Of a DNA stretch of 64,000 bases, positions 11,108-23,768 are shown piece by piece (position 1 is the first letter of the stretch; each line of letters starts with the position of its first letter). The translations under genes and the position numbers were made by a program. The stretch is taken from the NCBI RefSeq assembly GCF_020379485.1, contig NC_063437.1:19927726-19991725 (forward strand). The letters run 5' to 3'. Below the pieces are notes generated by a model. That model saw nothing but the letters and a program-made list of their open reading frames with translations, made no database searches and was not told the DNA's origin. This DNA comes from Brassica napus (Eukaryota > Streptophyta > Magnoliopsida > Brassicales > Brassicaceae).

Positions 11108-13202
11108 CTAGTTCCTGCACAAATCATAATCATGATCTTATTAAAAACTCAACATTAACCTACTTTGTTTCACTGTATGAGTCAATTTACCATCAGAACT
11201 TACCTTCTAATGGTCTTTGATGGAACAAGTATTCCTCTCTTCTCAAGGCTCTTGAATCGATCTCTTGCAAGTGTGCAACACGCCTTCCAAAATAAAGAGA
11301 ATGATCTCATCAGATTCTTGTCTACCAAGAAAACTCACAATGACCATAAACTTTAGAGTATATATATTACCTTCAGCTTACGAAGTGAACCGGTCATCTC
11401 TTCTGTTAAGAGAACCTGAACAGGAGGAGCCTCATACTTATGCTTTCCCAAACGAGGAGGACGTATCTTCAACACTTCCTCCTTAGCAATAGTCTGCCTA
11501 ATCTTTTTATTCAGCTTCTCCTTATCTTCTTCGGCTATTTCTTTTATGATTTTCGGCAAGCTACAAAAATAAAAAAATAGTAAGAATCAAAATTTTGTTG
11601 AATAATATTTTGAGATGCATTAATTCAAATAATACCTGTCAATCTCTTTTGATAACTTCTCTTTATGTTTTTCCTTTGTCTCCTCCTTTCGCAGTGCCTT
11701 TTGTCTAGCTCTCTTGTTCAACACCACACGTGTCACTCTCTTTGTTGTTCTTGCGGTTCTGCAGTATGTGAATCTAAGTCTTTAGCCAATGCATTATGCA
11801 AAACAAAACAACAATAAAGAAGAGAGAGAGAGAGTTTTACTTGTTCCCAGCTTCAGACTCTTCATTAGCAGCCTCTGCGTCCTCTTCACCTTCGCTACCA
11901 TTGTCCACACCAAGAAAGTAGGCACTCTTTCCATTGATTATTCTATTGCACACACTCAAAAGACCTGCCTCGTCTTCGATGTTGTTGTTTCCATCGATAG
12001 TCAAAGGAACAGGCTCAGGTCCTAGCTCAGTTTTGTAAACTTTCTGCATTTCTTGAGCAACGGCTTCAGCCAACATATCCTATTGCAACATAATGAGAGA
12101 AAAGTCAATGCCAAAATATAGAGAGGCCTGTGAGACTTTAATCAATAGTAAAGAGTTTAATCTATAGAGTAAAGAGTTAGTACCTCGTGACTTTCAGCTG
12201 TAGGGTTGTATGAGCATCCTGCAGGATCAACTTCTACTGCTGGAATAGTCGAAGTCATTTTCCAAATCTGTAACCCAGAAAGAAAAAAAGTTATTGCTAA
12301 AAGAATCACAGTCTAAAGACGAATCAACAATTTTACTACAGGGAGACATTATTACCTTTCTAGGGTTGCCCTCATCTTCTCCTGCAAATGTGTAACCAAA
12401 CGTTATGTGTTAACATCTCTATCCAAAAGAATCAAAAGGATTCAGACTGAACTAAAAGTAGAATATTTCACTAAACAAACCTTTATTATCATCGCCCCAC
12501 AAGTCCATCATTACAGAATCATCATCAACACTCTGCAAAGAAGGGAAACTCATGTCAAGACAAAACAGCTTCAGAACTATAAAACCATATGCTCAATCAA
12601 TGTTTTTTACTCACGCTTTGTGCTTGTTTAGGTGTTTTACTTTCTACAGCGTTTGTCTTCTTCTTCTTACTGATCTTCGACTTGGGCTTGGAAGATGACA
12701 CCACCTGGACAAATGGGTTCTTCTTCAAAACGCTGTCACACCGAAGCACTTTCTCTCTGCTCTTCTCTATCTTACGCTTCACCGGAACGTCTGATATAAA
12801 ACAAAAAAAAAACAAAAAACATAATAAAGTTTAAAACTTTGTTTCTGCAACATATAAAGATTACTCCTTTGCTCTCTAAGACGACTCAGAAACACTAAGC
12901 AGTGAGATTCCATCACTGTGCTGATTCTAATGTATCGTAAAGGTGAATACTTTGCAGCTCAAAAACCTAAAGGAAGCTAAGCAGACACACTCTACACAAA
13001 ACACTAAAACATGAGGAGGGTAAAGAGGAGAACCGTGAGACTTCTCGACGCGGAAGAGATCCTCGCTGGGAGCGGCGGAGAGATTGCCACCGGAGAGAGC
13101 GTCTTTGGTGGTTTTCTCGAAGAAGTCTTCGATGTCCTCGGTGCTTATGTTAGCTCTCCATGCTTTTTTACCCTTTCTTGAACTCTTAGAACCCTTCCCC
13201 AT
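11108..13202 (-). CDS. SMO4: SMO4 / NOP53 (GLTSCR2) ribosome-biogenesis factor
   Basis: Ten exons resolve with GT-AG sites and unbroken phase: 13202-13034, 12790-12615, 12532-12481, 12381-12356, 12267-12184, 12079-11841, 11758-11636, 11560-11371, 11283-11204 and a 7-base last exon 11114-11108. They give 381 residues. The N-terminus is basic (MGKGSKSSRKGKKAWR), as in nucleolar proteins, followed by NISTEDIEDFFEK. A middle KKKKTNAV stretch is Lys-rich, and RTTKRVTRVVLNKRARQKA leads into a long charged helix. The C-terminal LRKL...CTLARDRFKSLEKRG block is typical of Nop53. NOP53 proteins act in 60S subunit maturation (5.8S/ITS2 processing through the exosome); SMO4 loss in Arabidopsis gives small organs. 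The tiny last exon follows a strong GTAAGT donor at 11203. Confidence 0.9.
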
Positions 13203-13331
13203 CTCGCCTCTCTCTCTTTCTCTGTGTCGGTTTCTCTCGGCGGCGTGAAGGTTGGTTTGGTGTCGAAAGAGGAGGAAGGAGGTGCTTGAAGAAGATGAGA
13301 TACTAGGGATAGGGCTTAAACAAGAACATAA

Positions 13332-13357
13332 TGGGCCTTAAGTAACTTTGATGGGCC
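13332..13357 (-). promoter_or_regulatory. Paired TGGGCC (site II) elements upstream of SMO4
   Basis: tgggcc occurs at 13332-13337 and 13352-13357, each inside the phrase atgggccttaa, about 130-155 bases upstream of the start codon. Site II elements (TGGGCC/T), read by TCP factors, are common in promoters of plant ribosomal-protein and ribosome-biogenesis genes, which fits this gene. A related gatggggcttg follows at 13371. Confidence 0.5.
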
Positions 13358-13469
13358 TTAATTAGAAATGAGATGGGGCTTGTAACATTGAATTCTCGGA
13401 ATCTCATTCAAAACAGATTTTATATATTTGAAAACAAAAAAAAATAAAAATATATATATATACACAGTA

Positions 13470-13808
13470 TATAGCTAATACATATTCTTGATAATTAAAT
13501 ATTAAAAAATATCATTAGAAAATTAATATGATATCATAATTTCTATATGCAAACCAATGTATGTGATTATTATGTATTTTATGTAATCTAATTTCATATA
13601 ACTTTTATGATTATGTGTGTTTTTAGAGAATTTATCTGTTAATTAAATATATAACTAATACATTTTCTTGATAATTAAATATTAAAAGTATCATTAAAAA
13701 GTAATATGAATATCCAAATTTCTATATTCAAACCAATGTATGTGTTTATTATGTTTTTTATGTAAAATCATATCTAATTTCATATAACGTTTATGATTAT
13801 GTGTGTCT
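13470..13808. repeat. Tandem direct repeat, two copies of about 165 bp
   Basis: Copies at about 13470-13625 and 13644-13808 share ttcttgataattaaatatt, caaaccaatgtatgtg and tttatgattatgtgtgt with small indels. The sequence is AT-rich and non-coding. Confidence 0.7.
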
Positions 13809-15062
13809 AATTAAGTTGTTGATTGTCTACTCTGACTATTATAAATTGTTTACGTGTGCTCCCATATTTGTGGATTCCGACAAATAAATTTAGTGAAAAG
13901 CTTAATTATAATTAGTTTATAAGTCTACAACTAGACATGCACACGTCAGACATGTAACTGTGAGCATATATATACTTAAGTCATAAATGTAATGTTATAA
14001 TACGTATTTTTCTACATTATTCTGATGTATAAATGTGAGGATGAAAATGATTGAGCAATGTCTATTATTTGATCAAATACTATACAAAAATCGAAAATAA
14101 AAGATATTACAAAAAAAAAGTGATATGTTTGATAGCACAAAGCCGCCCCCGTGACCTAATTCGCATTTGATCCTTTGTCATATTCAAGAGGAAAGTGGGG
14201 TAAGTCAAACTGATAAACCCTGACTACAACATACTATTGCAAATTCTTCCTTCAGATATGTTCAATATTATTTTGTCTGTTTGGTCTCATCTAAATCCCA
14301 TGTATGGTCCATATCCAATATATTATATCTTGGAGTTTAATTAATAAGTCGTCATTAACATTGATGTATTGGAACTCGAAGCAACTCCACGATACTAAAC
14401 CTACCACGCGAATATAAACCATGTTTTAAACTTTATCTGAATATCTAAAAAAAGATCCATCTATTGTCTAAACTTTCTCTTTGAAGTTTGGTATGGATCA
14501 TTCTATAAATCTAGGATATTCCAGGTTAGTAAAACATTGACGTGATAATATGAAGAATAAACAGCAAGAGATAAATATGTGTACTGTAATGTCATGATTA
14601 TTTTTGTCACCTAATTGAATTGAGACTAGGTATCAACTGTTTACCTGGCAAAGAAAAAAAGATTAGCAAAACTAATGTAATAAACAGTCTATTAATCAAG
14701 ATGTTAAACAAAAAAAGGAAATAAATGTATAGTATTTAGCAAAAACATAAAAAAATAAATTTATAACTAGTACTCTTAATTAGCATACCAGATCAAGCGA
14801 AGTTAACGACATAACAATAACATGAATCGCTTGTGAAGTAACGGCGTCTATAAAGGGCGTGGTCTTCATAAAATTTCAATCTTGACCTGATAATAATAAC
14901 TAGTGTTTCATAATGGTGGTTCATAAGTCGGACGTGTAAATTTTCATGCAGTCAGAATCATTTTTCCTAATACGTAGGAAAATAACCAATGATCGTTTTT
15001 CAAGTGGAACTACTCTATGAATATTGAATCTCGTTGATTTTTGCTTATCAAATATATTAAGA

Positions 15063-15325
15063 CCATTTCCAACTCATCTTTATAATAGAAAAAAAAATTG
15101 AGATGGAATTTTTACTCCAATGTGTTTCTCTATAATAGATTAATGTTATATTTGCCTCTATAAATAGAGGAATGCTATTTTTTCTTCTATATTTAGGAAA
15201 AAAAATATTCATCTATTTATAGAGCCAAATATAACATTTCTCTATTAGATAGGAACACATTAATTAGAGCAAAATCTCATCTCTATTGTTTTCTCTATTT
15301 TAGAGATGGGATAGAGATGTTTTAA
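15063..15325. mobile_element. Foldback / MITE-like inverted repeat
   Basis: The left arm (about 15063-15172) and right arm (about 15215-15325) are inverted copies: aatgttatatttgcctctat on the left pairs with the complement of atagagccaaatataacatt on the right, and the outer gagatg/catctc parts also pair. The loop is about 40 bp. It has no coding capacity. It is missing from the duplicate block B. Confidence 0.65.
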
Positions 15326-16542
15326 ATCAGTGATTTAGTGCAATAAAGTTTAATTCATGAGGGAGAGATAAGACAAAAGAGATATAGCTGTTGCAGACAC
15401 GAGACTCTTTTACAAATTTTTAAGGTACAAATATTAATATATAATATGGAACAGGGAAAATATATTTTACTTGTTTGCTAAAATGATAATTTCTAAGCCA
15501 ATTTTTTTTCGAAAATGAATCGATGACAAGGTAATTCTTTGCATCCCTTATAATTCATATGTAGATAGCGACCCTACATATATATCTCCCACATATATTT
15601 TCATTTTCATTTCCAATCGGTATTTTCTATAACAAGATTACAAATAGCATTGCGATTGTCGGAAGTCATAATATCTACAGTAAATATAAAACTACAGTGT
15701 ATATAAGTTATACTATAGTCTTGGACCTCTTGGTTTTGTTTGTGTTGCCTAATTTTTCCTTAATGGTGGCAATTGCAAGAATATCACACAACACAAATGT
15801 TAAATACATTTAAATCAGATTCTAATATATGCTGTATATAATAATATATGACATATTGAGTACTAAACTCTACGATTTGATTTTAATTCATAAGTACATA
15901 TCTCCAACAATATATCTAACCAAAGAGGATCTCGGAATGGACGAGAGTTGGAGAAAAAGAAGAGTGGACTTTGAACCAAACTCTAAATTTAAGAAAAGAA
16001 ACACAGAGTGAATAGATGTCTAAACGAATTAAGCTACATACGTGAGACAGAAAGGGTTTGATGAAGCAACGGGACTTGTGTGTAAGTGTTGTTTTGTTGT
16101 GATGATTAAGTGGCACACATGTGAATTGGTGGGTACGTTTGTTTGCCCGTCTCTTACATAGACAATCTTCTGCAATACTAATCTATCCAAACTTATATAC
16201 TTCCATGTATTTATAAACTCTAACATGTACAACTTCGTATATTTTTGGAGCATATTGATCTAACATACATATATAGATGAGTTTTTAATTTGAAACTGAT
16301 CCATCAAATCATTCTTTACATGCGTAAGGCAAATTGTTGGGCATCAAACTATATATAGATATATATGATAAGTGTTTTGAGAGACGTGACTTTACATTGG
16401 TGTTTGTTCAAAAATGTGATGCACAACTACATACATATAAACGTAGAGTATAGTCATCCATATACGTACACAGATCAATGTAAATAAAGAGAGCGATATG
16501 GAGGACAAGGAGAGATGGTGAATAGGGGAAGAGAGATCAGGA

Positions 16543-16869
16543 TCATATATCAGTGGGTTCGTGTTCATAAAGATCCCCGTGAGGAGTGTTTGGAGGCATT
16601 CCAAAATCACAACTAACATTCTTTTGTTTGCTTTTTATTCTCTCGATGCTCCCAAGCTTTAACTTATTCTTTAAAACATTATTGGACAATAAGTTCCTCT
16701 CCCATATATCACGAATTGACGAGCTCATATCATTTCCTTTATCCTCTTTTTTTTTTATAACTATCATTCTCTCTTCAAGTATCATATTAACATTATCCAA
16801 GTAACTACATAAATATATATACCAAAAATCTAGTCCATCCAAGTTCAAATGGTTTTCTTCTTGTTGCAA
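16543..16869 (-). other. Possible coding relic with coiled-coil character
   Basis: A 108-residue minus-strand frame ends in GMPPNTPHGDLYEHEPTDI. Its middle (MILEERMIVIKKKEDK ... RNLLSNNVLKNKLKLG) reads like a helical, charged coiled coil and weakly resembles the end of a MADS K-box followed by its C-terminal tail. I cannot find a MADS domain nearby. In duplicate B (32676-33003) the same frame is interrupted by several stops while flanking DNA is conserved, which argues against current function. It could also be a chance frame. Confidence 0.22.
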
Positions 16870-17786
16870 TGATCATAACGAATTAGATGTAAATGGCACT
16901 TGCATACTATAATTCGTTATTGACTAGAAACTCGATCCAAAAGAGATGTGGTGATGTCTTTTTGATACTGAAATTTATTCTAGATAGATCAATATATGAT
17001 GTTCAAAAAGAAATGAATGACTGCAATTTCTTTGATTTATAACTAATAGCTGAATGACCAGCAATAATAGATATATACCTGACAAAGTCCATTTTATATT
17101 ATTATTTACTACAGCGATTGGAATAGTATATCGATATCGTATCATTAAGTATAATATGGAGTTTTCCCATTATATATCTTTATCCGTTTCCAAAAGTTCA
17201 AAGCTGTCTATAGTTGTAGTCAATTATTCGTGATTTTGCTTGGACGCGTTAGAATAGTATCAAAACAAAGAGGAAAATAAAACACATAAATAATGTAAAA
17301 CTTTTTATGGTGCTAAGATAACGTATTTTATCACAGCGAGAAATTACAGTCAATAAACATAGTAATTAGTTTACAATATTAGTATTGGTAGGTAAAGGTA
17401 TGTACACGTATATTTGTATTTGTACGCATGTAAATGATCATATGAATATTGTAAATTAATCAATATACGAAATGCATATATAAATATAAGAAAAAAAAAC
17501 AGGGTCGAATATTAAATAGAATTTCGTATATTAGGACATAGAGGCAAGGAAGTAATTCACGAGATACAAATCGGAGTTGTCCGTATGTAATATTTTGTAG
17601 CGATCAAGAGAGACTAATGCAGACATGTGAGAGGGGAGAGGATCCTATAAACAATTTAGTTTAAGTTCTCTGCTTCCTCCTGATCATATATATATTGCAG
17701 ATACACACATAGTTCCTCTAAACAGAAGATAATACAAATAAATCAAGAAAGCTCTATGGGAAGGGAAGAGGCTTATAAATATAAGA

Positions 17787-19382
17787 ATGGTTTCGTGGGA
17801 ACGAAATAGAGGTTCTTTACAAGAGAAGTTTCAACTGCTTCGTTCAGCCACTAATTCTCATGCTGTAATTATATTCAACCTCTTCTTCCTTTTTATTATA
17901 AAAGCAATCATTTTCTACCATTTGGGTATTTGAATCCAAAATGGATCTACTATTCTTGTATGCTTTTATGTTTTTGGGTGATCACTTTATCCTCTTCTAA
18001 GTGTATATAGAAGAATATATAATTGGAAACGAGATATATGGGGGGTAGTCATGATCGTATGGATTGAAGACTGTTTTTTTTTCTCTCTCTCTTTTTTACT
18101 GCTAAACCTCTAATAATATTTTTTGGGATGATTTATATGCTATTAATATATGTCCGTCCACACATGTTTTTGATGACAGCAAAACGAAACATCGATTATA
18201 ACGGATGCATCGAAATATATCCAAAACCTTAAGAAAAAAGTCGAAAGATTCAAGGAGGACACTGCCGCAGAGCAATCTTCAAGCGAACCCACGGATCCCA
18301 CCACACCAATGGTATAAACAATCACAAATATATACTTTGGAACCATTATATACATAAGTTTGCAAGTGATATGAGAAATTCACTACGAGGTTTTGAATGG
18401 TCAATTTATTTATAGGTAAAAGTCGAAACCCTAGAAAAGGGTTTTATGATAAAAGTTTTCTCAGGGGAGAATCAGCCAGGCATGCTTGTTTCGGTATTAG
18501 AAGCCTTTGAGGATATGGGGCTTGACGTTCTCGAAGCTAGGGTTTCATGTACCGACTCCTTTAGCTTGCATGCCATGGGAGTCAAGGTAATTAACAAATC
18601 ATCATACAAACATGCATATCTGTATACATTAATGATATATCGTAATTACAGTTATTTATTGTGCCTATTTATATATGTTTCGGATAGTGTTTGTATGATT
18701 TACTCAATACAAATGAGCTCACTTTGAGATAGTTTCATCGTATGTTTTAATGAAACATTATCTGGTTTTAATGCCAGAGGCGTGCCTACAGTGTATTGAA
18801 AAAGGTATTCGCCTCAGACCTCGATTAATATGACTGTTTTTAGGGCCCTAAAATTTAAAATAATTTCTAATATAGTGGTTTAGACTTATTAAAAAAAAAC
18901 ATTTCTACGAAAATTAATTAATTTATTTTTTGAATTCATGTATTTTTTTTCTATATGACATAATATAACATATTTATGTTATAAAATTATTCTTTTATTG
19001 TATTAGACTTGTGTATTTGGTGAAAATAATAGATCATATTAGAAAATTATTTTCATTACGGTTGTAAATAAATTTATTTTTAAAACTTGCCTTAGGCCCC
19101 TAAAACTCTTCGCACGGCATTGCATATATATGGATAAAGCTTATGTCATAATTGCTGCTGAAAAGTTTATAAATCATAGTAGACACATATGTATACAAAA
19201 TATAAACATGAGTTGTCAACGTCTATATGTGAGTTGGCATAAATAAATGATCTAAATGATTACGTCACCTTTACTAACAGCAGAATGAAGATGAGGAAAG
19301 AATGGATGCTGAAGCAGTGAAACAGGCAGTGACAGATGCAATCTCAAGCTGGGGTGAAACCAATGTTCCACCTTTTCTTTGA
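17787..19382 (+). CDS. SCREAM-like HLH-ACT protein (At2g40435 type)
   Basis: Exons 17787-17864, 18180-18311, 18416-18586 and 19284-19382 are all in phase 0 and give 159 residues. The N-terminal half (LLRSATNSHAQNETSIITDA, SKYIQNLKKKVERF) looks like a helix-loop-helix dimerisation region without the basic DNA-contacting arm. A Ser/Thr/Pro linker follows. Residues about 80-155 form an ACT-like domain (FMIKVFSGENQPGMLVSVLE, then VLEARVSCTDSFSLHAMGVK and a last helix AEAVKQAVTDAISSW). Proteins of this kind probably pair with bHLH factors and modulate them. The last exon has a NAG/NAG acceptor (acagcag, 19278-19283), so one Gln may be alternatively included. Introns 1 and 3 carry little structure, apart from an insertion at about 18767-19128 in intron 3. 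Confidence 0.87.
18767..19128. mobile_element. Copy-A-specific insertion in intron 3, unclassified
   Basis: Duplicate B reads straight across this place (atctggtttcacttacatat near 35641), whereas copy A has about 360 extra bases, beginning near aatgccagaggcgtgcc and ending near cttcgcacggcattgc. The ends contain short GC-rich words that pair only partly. I cannot define a target duplication. It could be an insertion in A or a deletion in B. Confidence 0.45.
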
Positions 19383-20480
19383 TTCTCCTTTATTTATGTT
19401 TAATATACAAAATATAATAAAACAATTTCTATAGTAATTCTGTTATTTTATGTTCACCTTTACCCAGAATTGTCCCCTAGAAAAGGGATAATGAAGAAAA
19501 ATGAATTGTATGTTTTCTATATATTCCACATAAGCAAATATAAAATACGTATTCAAAGTATAGTCGCCTAGCTTAGCTGATACATATCATCTGAGACAGC
19601 TAAACTTTTGTATTCTCAAAATTGAATATCAGAAAATCGAAAACACTCATCATTTTATGAATTTAGTAGACCAAAATTTTATTATTATTATTATTTCGGA
19701 TTTGATCAGATGATATTAGATAACTTATATTATACCACAGAAGACGACAAACACATTTTATTCACGTGAGCAAAATAACTCCAGAAGACCTGGAAAGTAA
19801 CTCGTACAAATACGTACTTCCTACATATATATTTGCCCGTTCCAGTCTGACATTTTATATAAAAAAATCATAACAACAAACGTTTTTTGGATGATTAGCT
19901 AGGTCTGATAATCTGATTGTTGACAAAAGCAGGCTTTTGATAATTTGATTTAAATTAGCATGAACAATTAACAAGGTAAAAATATTAGATTAGTGTTTAA
20001 TCCGGATAGCCGAGCTATAGCTCTGTCCAACTCGAACAAAGAACTTGAAGAAAATTAATAAACTGTAATTTGATAATAGGAAAAACGAAAATTAAAGCCA
20101 CACTGAATAAAAACTTCGAAATGAAATTATCATAAACCACCAACACCAACGTTACTTTTGCATGAAACTGAGAAGCAACATTTGAGTAAAGTTATGGAAT
20201 CTCAATTTAGCAGAAAAATATGAAGCCACAGTTATAACAAAGGATTACGGAACTGCATTTTTATGAAAAGTGAAAACAAAATGTTTTTTTTTTCCAACAT
20301 CAAATTAATGGAAGTAAAAAAACTTATGAAGAAATAAGCCAAGAAAATAATACATTTTCTTAAATTTAGTTACAAATCCCTCAAGTAGACCGTAGATCAT
20401 AAAATCCATACTAAGTATTTGATAGTGATCGAGAGTTTAATCTGGAAAAGAAAAGATGATGTATGCAACGATATCTTTAG
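19383..20480. other. Intergenic without gene
   Basis: AT-rich DNA downstream of the HLH-ACT gene. It has no supported coding frame and no named repeat. Confidence 0.4.
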
Positions 20481-20842
20481 AACACAACGATGTAATCAGA
20501 TTCCAGTAGGCAAAGATGGATTTTATTGATGAATAAGATCGAATACAATAAGTGAAATGAGATTGAACCTTACAAACGAGATCGACAAGAGAAAAGACTT
20601 AAAGCTCGATGAAAATAAGATCGATGTGTGTATATAGCTCTCTCTAGGGTTTTCAACGTGTCTTCATTTGTTTGCGTCCATCTCTTCTTATAGTGGATTG
20701 ACTCCAGAATTCTCTCAACCTCCCCGCAATCTCCGACTATTCGAATCGATCACTTTTTGTTCGTCGGTGTCGGGCTTCTTCGTTGGTTTGTGGCCCAAGT
20801 TACTTAGGTCCAACTATCTAGTTGACCAAAATTGGGTTCAAC
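20480..20842 (-). mobile_element. Possible solo LTR fragment
   Basis: Read on the minus strand, the stretch starts tgttgaacccaattttgg, has a TATA-like gctatatacacac about halfway, and then a poly(A)-signal-like aataaaatcc near its end. That is the layout of a copia-type LTR (U3-R-U5). I do not see a clean CA end, target duplication or any gag-pol, so this is a weak call. Confidence 0.3.
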
Positions 20843-21198
20843 ATAGACTTTGTTGTTTTGTTTTACCACACAAAAAAAAAACTAAAATTCATGGTTTGAC
20901 AGATATTGATTTTTGAAAGAAAAGAAAATGTTCTAATTTATCACCAGTCCGTGCTAAAATTCCTAATTTTCACATGGCTTTGATCCATAATAAATTGATG
21001 ACAATAAAATAAAAAAAAAATGTAAATAAGAATTTGTTATATTCTCATTTGGAAAATGTATAGACTCATATAAAAATTAAACCAGTCTAATTCATTTAAC
21101 TCGTTTTGAATATTAAATTATACTCAAAATTAAAAACAACACAAAACAAAACTGAATATTCTTCTAGATTTGATATTCAATAAAAAAAAACAATTCTT

Positions 21199-22125
21199 CT
21201 AGATTTTTCCTACTTCCTCATGTTTGCATGATATTGGTCGAGCCTCCGGACAACATCGCAATTGCGCTGTTGTACTTTTTAGTCTGTTCAGACTCACATG
21301 ACCCCTTATCATTTGGACTGTAAGAGCCGGATTACTTTCCACAAACGACATGAACTTGCTCGAGAATGAAATCCCCTCCATGTGTGATATGATAAACTCA
21401 GAGACTTCATGTTCGAGGATCTTGTCCGAATGAATCTTGCAAGCTCGAGTACATCAAATAATACATTTGTTATGTTCTTGGAGCCGATTAACTGGTTTCT
21501 GCAGAGATCTTGAAGGTGTGGAATTTCGTATTTGTCTGCAGCTAGGTAGAGTACATGGACGTGTTGCATCATCTTCGTATCAGAAAGCGAGCCGTTGTAT
21601 ATGAACTCAAGAAACGTCTCTAACTCATCATGTTTCATCTCTGAAAGAGTGATCGTCTCTTTCGACAAAGAAGCTTTGAAATCATCTGATTCCAATATGT
21701 TCCTAATAAACACCTTCGATCTTGCCACCTAATAATAATATAATATATATATTTAAAAAAATCTCAAGTTAGAAGAAGTATGCACAATCCATATGTAACA
21801 CTTAAAACTCCATAACATAAACCAACTGTTCCATAACATAAACCAACTGTGCGTTGAACGAGTTGGTTATGTTATGTTTCTATTTCCAATTGGAAAAGAT
21901 GTTTTATGCCATGTCATCGACTTAGGAGGAAATAAGGACTTGGCCTAAACTCCTCCAGATTAAAAAAAAAAATCAAATAGAATGAGAGAATACCAATATA
22001 AGTTTGTGGGCGGGGATGGGATCCGTTTGATCCCCTTCTTTGAGCCATACATCGACTTCGAATTGTTCTTAAAACGCGTTCATAAGTGCCCTATCGAATT
22101 CCATCTTGTTTGCAGCTTGTATCTC
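21199..22125 (-). pseudogene. BTB/POZ gene copy 1, disabled
   Basis: Two exons correspond to those of copy 2. In the 5' exon (about 22125-21998, MEIQAANKMEFDRALMN...AHKLIL) an in-frame TAA lies at 22071-22069. The main exon starts at 21728 after a TAG acceptor (VARSKVF) and carries the BTB core (ITLSEMKHDELETFLEFIYNG, YLAADKYEIPHLQDLCRNQL). Near 21436-21442 one A is missing compared with copy 2, which shifts the frame; the old frame continues as KILEHEVSEFIISHMEGI... to 21199. A stop plus a frameshift make it a pseudogene. Living members of the family are usually substrate adaptors of CUL3 ubiquitin ligases. Confidence 0.8.
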
Positions 22126-23030
22126 CATATTCTGGATAAAGCAGAGTATCATATTTCTAAAACAATACATCCACTAGAAGAGATGAAAATGATACCAAGT
22201 TAAGTTTTTGAGAAGGGATTGCATCCGTTATTGTTCCCCCGCATTGGACTTGCCTTTTTATTGGCTTTCATTATAATAAGTTCCTCAGGGGAATACATCA
22301 TTTTTGCAGTTTTTTTCCTCACTCTGGAATAGTTTTTTCTTTATCTTGAAACCAATCCCATTTAAGACATCCTGTTCTTCTTCGTCCGCGAACCATCCAC
22401 TCTGGAAAATAGAATATCATCGTTTAGCACAATGCATCCACTAGAACAGAGTATAATGAGACTACACACATCTCTAAATTCAAACTAGCTAAGACTCAGG
22501 TGGTATTCATCTACTAGCAGTTACGGAATCCAAGTCATTCATCTAGGTTTTGAAACCTATAAGAAAGTCATAGTAATAGTCTACGATAAACTTATTTTCT
22601 TTGCCACAAAAGAAGAAGGTTATGTTTTGAAACTTTAAAACAAATTAAAGCAAAGAAAAACCTTCCGGGTCAAAGTGATTCACTAGACACTAGGTTAATA
22701 TGTTTCCATTACCTAGCTAGAAGACAACATTCAGTAACAAACAGCGACATATACAAGGAAGATAGTAAGAAAAGGAAAACAAGGTCTCTAGAATAGAATC
22801 CTAACAAAAACAAAAACAAAACTAAAACAAAACAAAACAAGAGAAAAGCAGAGAAACAAACAAGAGACTATGTACGAAGGGATTTTGAGTTCGTGGAGTC
22901 TGGTTACTTTGGAGGAGACGAAGAGGCGGCCGTGTAAGAGAAGAAATTGAGAAACGTTTCTTAATAAAGCGAAAACCCCTATATGTAAGGGTTTCATCGG
23001 CTAAGATTCTCAATAGAATATCTCAAAGAA
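22126..23030 (-). other. 5' flank of BTB copy 1 with degenerate extra exon
   Basis: Around 22205-22300 a decayed second copy of the small BTB exon can be seen (same order of words as 24770-24850 upstream of copy 2). The segment up to about 22800 matches 24890-25310 upstream of BTB copy 2, so the tandem duplication included the promoter side. No further gene seen. Confidence 0.5.
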
Positions 23031-23768
23031 TAAATATAAATATTTCATTGTAATTTTGCCTTGTATTTAAATTTTATTTTTGTTTTAATCTAGCGAAAAT
23101 TTATAAATTGACATGCAGCCAATCAGAGTATCTCACGAAACTTCTAAAAACTGTCAAAAGAACTAAAAACATGTCCATTAAATAGGATAACTTGTGGACG
23201 CGGATTGCATTTGAACTCTTGCTTTGATATGATTTAATTCTCATACCAAGTTAAATTTAAAATGATCATGGATTTTTAACTTTAAATATAATTAGCAATG
23301 AGTGGATTGATCATATATATCACTTAGTATTTCTTTCAATTTACTATATTTTTTTGTCAATTTTTCAATTTACTATATAAAACTTTATTTCTAATATGTC
23401 CTCTTGGGTCAATGGTCTTTGACTGTTTATTTCAAAATATCATGCATGGATGGAAAAAAAACCCATTTAGACCGGATTATTCATAAATCGGACTGGAATA
23501 TAACACAAGATTTGATACAAATAATAAATTGAGGAGAATAAAACCAAAAAAAAATGTAAATTAAAGAAAGAAATATCATTCTCTCATAAAATAAATCAAT
23601 CTAATATATTAAATTAATAAGCAAATGGTACTAAGATAAGCAATTTATAAGCAAATGGTACTAAGATAAATGGTACTAAGATAAATGGTACTAAGATAAA
23701 TATCAAGTTTGCAATCATAAAAATTCTTTTAAAATTTTCTAATTCTTTGTGTTTGCATACTCTTTACT
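23031..23768. other. Intergenic AT-rich DNA
   Basis: It separates the two BTB copies. A short tandem repeat aatggtactaagataa (about 17 bp, four times between 23625 and 23700) is the only distinct pattern. Confidence 0.55.

Larger units (their letters stand above)
14300..19222. repeat. Duplicated block, copy A (HLH-ACT gene and upstream DNA)
   Basis: It is colinear with 29708-35755 (copy B). Matching starts near 14300 (tccaatatattatatcttgg) and ends near 19222 (aaacatgagttgtcaacg). Copy A has two stretches absent from copy B: about 15017-15840, including a foldback element, and about 18767-19128. Copy B has its own LINE and hAT insertions. Identity is high even in non-coding DNA, so the duplication is recent. 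Confidence 0.9.

Noticed and set aside
22788..23013. Minus frames of 63-69 codons upstream of BTB copy 1
   Set aside because: Probably old 5' UTR/promoter DNA; the two frames overlap and neither resembles a BTB exon.
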